Shown here one piece after another: positions 62,046 through 64,000 of a stretch of DNA of 64,000 nt. The translations under genes and the position numbers were made by a program. This DNA is from Huiozyma naganishii CBS 8797 (Eukaryota; Ascomycota; Saccharomycetes; Saccharomycetales; Saccharomycetaceae). Every line of letters starts with the position of its first letter. Within the stretch, counting starts at the first letter, position 1. The notes beneath the pieces are model-generated. The model had not been told where the DNA came from and searched no databases. It worked only from the letters and a program-made list of their open reading frames with translations. Location of the stretch: contig NC_035926.1 of the NCBI RefSeq assembly GCF_000348985.1, forward strand, positions 792,011-856,010, given 5' to 3'.

Positions 62046-64000
62046 ATGAACTTTCAATTGAGTGCGGTAATAATTTTGCCTTGGCTGCTGTGTTTTGCCT
62101 CTGCCCAAATATCTAGACCAGAGGCCTGTGCTGCCAAGGGAGTTGCCAGTGAAGGTCTCACTGCAAAGTTCTATCCATTTCCATTTCAAAAGTTTTCGTT
62201 GGTGCGTACTCCCAAATTTTATGGACACGATTATGCTGTTCCAAGCCCTATTCATGAGCTGAAAAACATCGTTGATCCAAATTTTGTAATTGGTGCTGAA
62301 TGTATCCCAACTGACAAAAGTGCTCCATTCATATGTCACAACCCTACGTCGCACTATTGTGGCTCTATTGAATGTGAACCCTTCCAAAAGATAGTCCATA
62401 TTGGACCACAGACATATAATGGATACAATACGACGGTATCCAATATCACTTTGGAATTAACTGGCTACCTACGGGCCCCAGAAACTGGAGTGTATAATTT
62501 CCACGTCGATCCCGCCGACGAAGCTGTTTATCTTTATGTTGGACCAGGTGACGCATTCAACTGCTGTGAACAAGATTCCAAACCAACAGTTGGTGCTACA
62601 GCTGCTTTAGGACTTGTTTTCCCAAAATCTGGGGAAACACAGTTTTATTTGGTTGAAGGTAATTATTATCCTATCAAACTGGTATATTTCAACGCCAATT
62701 GGATAGGACAGCTCCTTACATCGTTGACTTTACCGAGTGGTGCACTTTCAAAGGATTGGGGAAAGTATGTGTACTCTTACGAGAATTCTAAAAAGGGGGT
62801 GTGTTCATGGAATCCTTCAACTCCACCGGGAATAACTACAACATCGTACACCAGAGGATCCATCACCAAAGCTTCCACGATAGAGACAAGGTCTACTTTC
62901 ACTATAGGTAGTAATGGAGGAACCACCCCCGTTGATATCATTGTAGTTGAAACACCAATTTCCGGCAATTCACCTTCGTCTAGTATTGGAGTTTCGTCAA
63001 GTGGCACACCTTCGTCTAGTATTAGATTGACGTCTTCGACTGAAGGTGTTTCCCCAACTCCAATTTCATTATCCCAAAGCTCACTCCAAATTTCGTCAAG
63101 TGGTACACCTTCGTCTGGTATTAGATTGACGTCTTCGACTGAAGGTGTTTCCCCAACTTCAGTTTCATTATCCCAAAGCTCACTCCAAGTTTCGTCAAGT
63201 GGCACACCTTCGTCTAGTATTAGATTGACGTCTTCGACTGAAGGTGATTCCCCAACTTCAGTTTCATTATCCCAAAGCTCACTCCAAATTTCGTCAAGTG
63301 GTACACCTTCGTCTGGTATTAGATTGACGTCTTCGACTGCAAGTGTTTCCCCAACTTTACCAGGAACAACCAAAACATCCTACATCAGAGGATCGATCAC
63401 GAAGGCTTCCACCATAGCGACAAGGTCTACGTTGAGTGTGGGCACCGACGGAAACACCACCCCTGTTAACATCGTGGTGGTTGAGACGCCAAGTTCAGGC
63501 ATTCCACCTTATACTGAGACATCATACACCAGAGGGTCGATCACGAAGGCCTCCACCGTCACGACAAGGTCTACCATTACTGTGGGCACTGACGGAAACA
63601 CCACTCCTGTTGACATCGTGGTGGTTGAAACGCCAATTTCAGACAACACACCGTCAACTGGAAGTGTTTCCCCAACTGGTAATACCCAGATAATAAGCAC
63701 CATACCCTCACATGGTTACCATAATATAACAACTGGCGAGGGATCGTCGACGAAAACTCCAAACACAGGCACTGCACCTCCTACCACCGCGAATACGTTG
63801 AAAACTACCCAAGAATACACCACACTAACCTCCACGGTTGTTGTGTGTGACTGTTCTGTGAAGTCCTCCAATGGCGTGTATGTTCCTACACACATTACTT
63901 TCCCCGTTGGCTCTCCTCCTACGAACGTAGTGGGCAAGTCTTACACAACTACAATTCTTGTCACTTCCCCTTCGAAACCAAAGAGTGATGTTACCGGAGC
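62046..64000 (+). CDS. PA14-domain GPI-type adhesin (5' part, runs off the window)
   Basis: Open from the ATG at 62046 to the window end, at least 651 residues. A signal peptide (VIILPWLLCFASA) is followed by a Flo/Epa-like PA14 domain to about residue 250. This has GYLRAPETGVYNFHVDPADE, YLYVGPGDAFNCCEQD and EGNYYPIKLVYFNANW, the usual Cys pair and acidic calcium loop. The loop reads DPADE, so whether it keeps the two neighbouring Asp residues of the D-cis-D motif is uncertain. The rest is a Ser/Thr-rich stalk with two repeat types, then TTQEYTTLTSTVVVCDC with a Cys pair. The frame shows no stop. Such lectin-like wall proteins mediate flocculation or surface binding and are typical of subtelomeres. 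The C-terminal GPI signal lies outside. Confidence 0.9.
   Translation, partial: MNFQLSAVIILPWLLCFASAQISRPEACAAKGVASEGLTAKFYPFPFQKFSLVRTPKFYGHDYAVPSPIHELKNIVDPNFVIGAECIPTDKSAPFICHNPTSHYCGSIECEPFQKIVHIGPQTYNGYNTTVSNITLELTGYLRAPETGVYNFHVDPADEAVYLYVGPGDAFNCCEQDSKPTVGATAALGLVFPKSGETQFYLVEGNYYPIKLVYFNANWIGQLLTSLTLPSGALSKDWGKYVYSYENSKKGVCSWNPSTPPGITTTSYTRGSITKASTIETRSTFTIGSNGGTTPVDIIVVETPISGNSPSSSIGVSSSGTPSSSIRLTSSTEGVSPTPISLSQSSLQISSSGTPSSGIRLTSSTEGVSPTSVSLSQSSLQVSSSGTPSSSIRLTSSTEGDSPTSVSLSQSSLQISSSGTPSSGIRLTSSTASVSPTLPGTTKTSYIRGSITKASTIATRSTLSVGTDGNTTPVNIVVVETPSSGIPPYTETSYTRGSITKASTVTTRSTITVGTDGNTTPVDIVVVETPISDNTPSTGSVSPTGNTQIISTIPSHGYHNITTGEGSSTKTPNTGTAPPTTANTLKTTQEYTTLTSTVVVCDCSVKSSNGVYVPTHITFPVGSPPTNVVGKSYTTTILVTSPSKPKSDVTG
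62841..63641 (+). repeat. Adhesin stalk repeats: 41-aa modules and 33-aa tandem units
   Basis: Three 123 bp modules (62841-62963, 63375-63497, 63519-63641) encode a 41-residue unit starting TSYTRGSITKAST and ending VVETPIS. Between modules 1 and 2 lie three full 99 bp tandem units (63006-63104, 63105-63203, 63204-63302) and a partial fourth to about 63356, each encoding TPSS.IRLTSSTEG and SLSQSSLQ. Both unit lengths are multiples of three, so copy-number change keeps the frame. Confidence 0.9.

Noticed and set aside
62777..63373. A 198-codon minus-strand frame with regular 33-residue repeats
   Set aside because: It is the antisense of the adhesin stalk. Repeat units of 99 bp without antisense stops create it automatically.

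Overview
The window is a 64 kb chromosome-end segment of a budding yeast in the Saccharomycetaceae. The evidence is the gene content, very short intergenic gaps, introns confined to the 5' ends of ERV41 and RPL6 with GTATGT and TACTAAC signals, and CTG read as Leu at conserved positions. It looks like a post-whole-genome-duplication species. Two blocks match the Saccharomyces cerevisiae gene order and orientation as I remember it, but FPR3, AIM2, PEX22 and CNE1 are missing, the pattern expected after duplication and loss. A GT91-type beta-mannosyltransferase and a PA14 adhesin argue against Saccharomyces itself and would fit a Nakaseomyces-like or other non-Saccharomyces genus. I cannot name the species.

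Positions 1-25.9 kb: SMA2, ERV41, ITT1, POB3, DAK1, COG8, TCB3, RPL6, tRNA-Glu, HMG1, WAR1, BET5. This is the S. cerevisiae chromosome XIII left-arm order (YML066C to YML077W), with every strand preserved. A broken element of unknown type lies between ITT1 and POB3. A 2.5 kb non-coding stretch with the tRNA and two perfect hairpins sits where FPR3 would be expected.

Positions 26.0-48.2 kb: BOL3, SPC72, GEM1, OAF1, FLC2, ACS1, GPB2, ECM1, a BDH2-like dehydrogenase, and an NADP-glutamate dehydrogenase. This is the S. cerevisiae chromosome I left-arm order (YAL046C to YAL062W), again with every strand preserved. The BET5/BOL3 boundary is therefore an inter-chromosomal breakpoint relative to S. 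cerevisiae. Promoters are readable: a PAC plus RRPE-like array before ECM1; Leu3-, GATA- and CCAAT-type sites before the glutamate dehydrogenase; a TTACCCC cluster between FLC2 and ACS1.

Positions 48.2-64 kb: subtelomere-like region with sparse genes and long gaps. It holds a beta-mannosyltransferase, a FRE-type ferric reductase, GSF2 head-to-head with a hexose transporter (Gsf2 is the ER factor needed for Hxt maturation), and a PA14 adhesin that runs off the right edge. Two diverged copies of the unknown element found near 4.6 kb lie in opposite orientation on either side of the FRE-GSF2-HXT block. Gene identities rest on recognised domains, remembered homologues and synteny; no database search was run.
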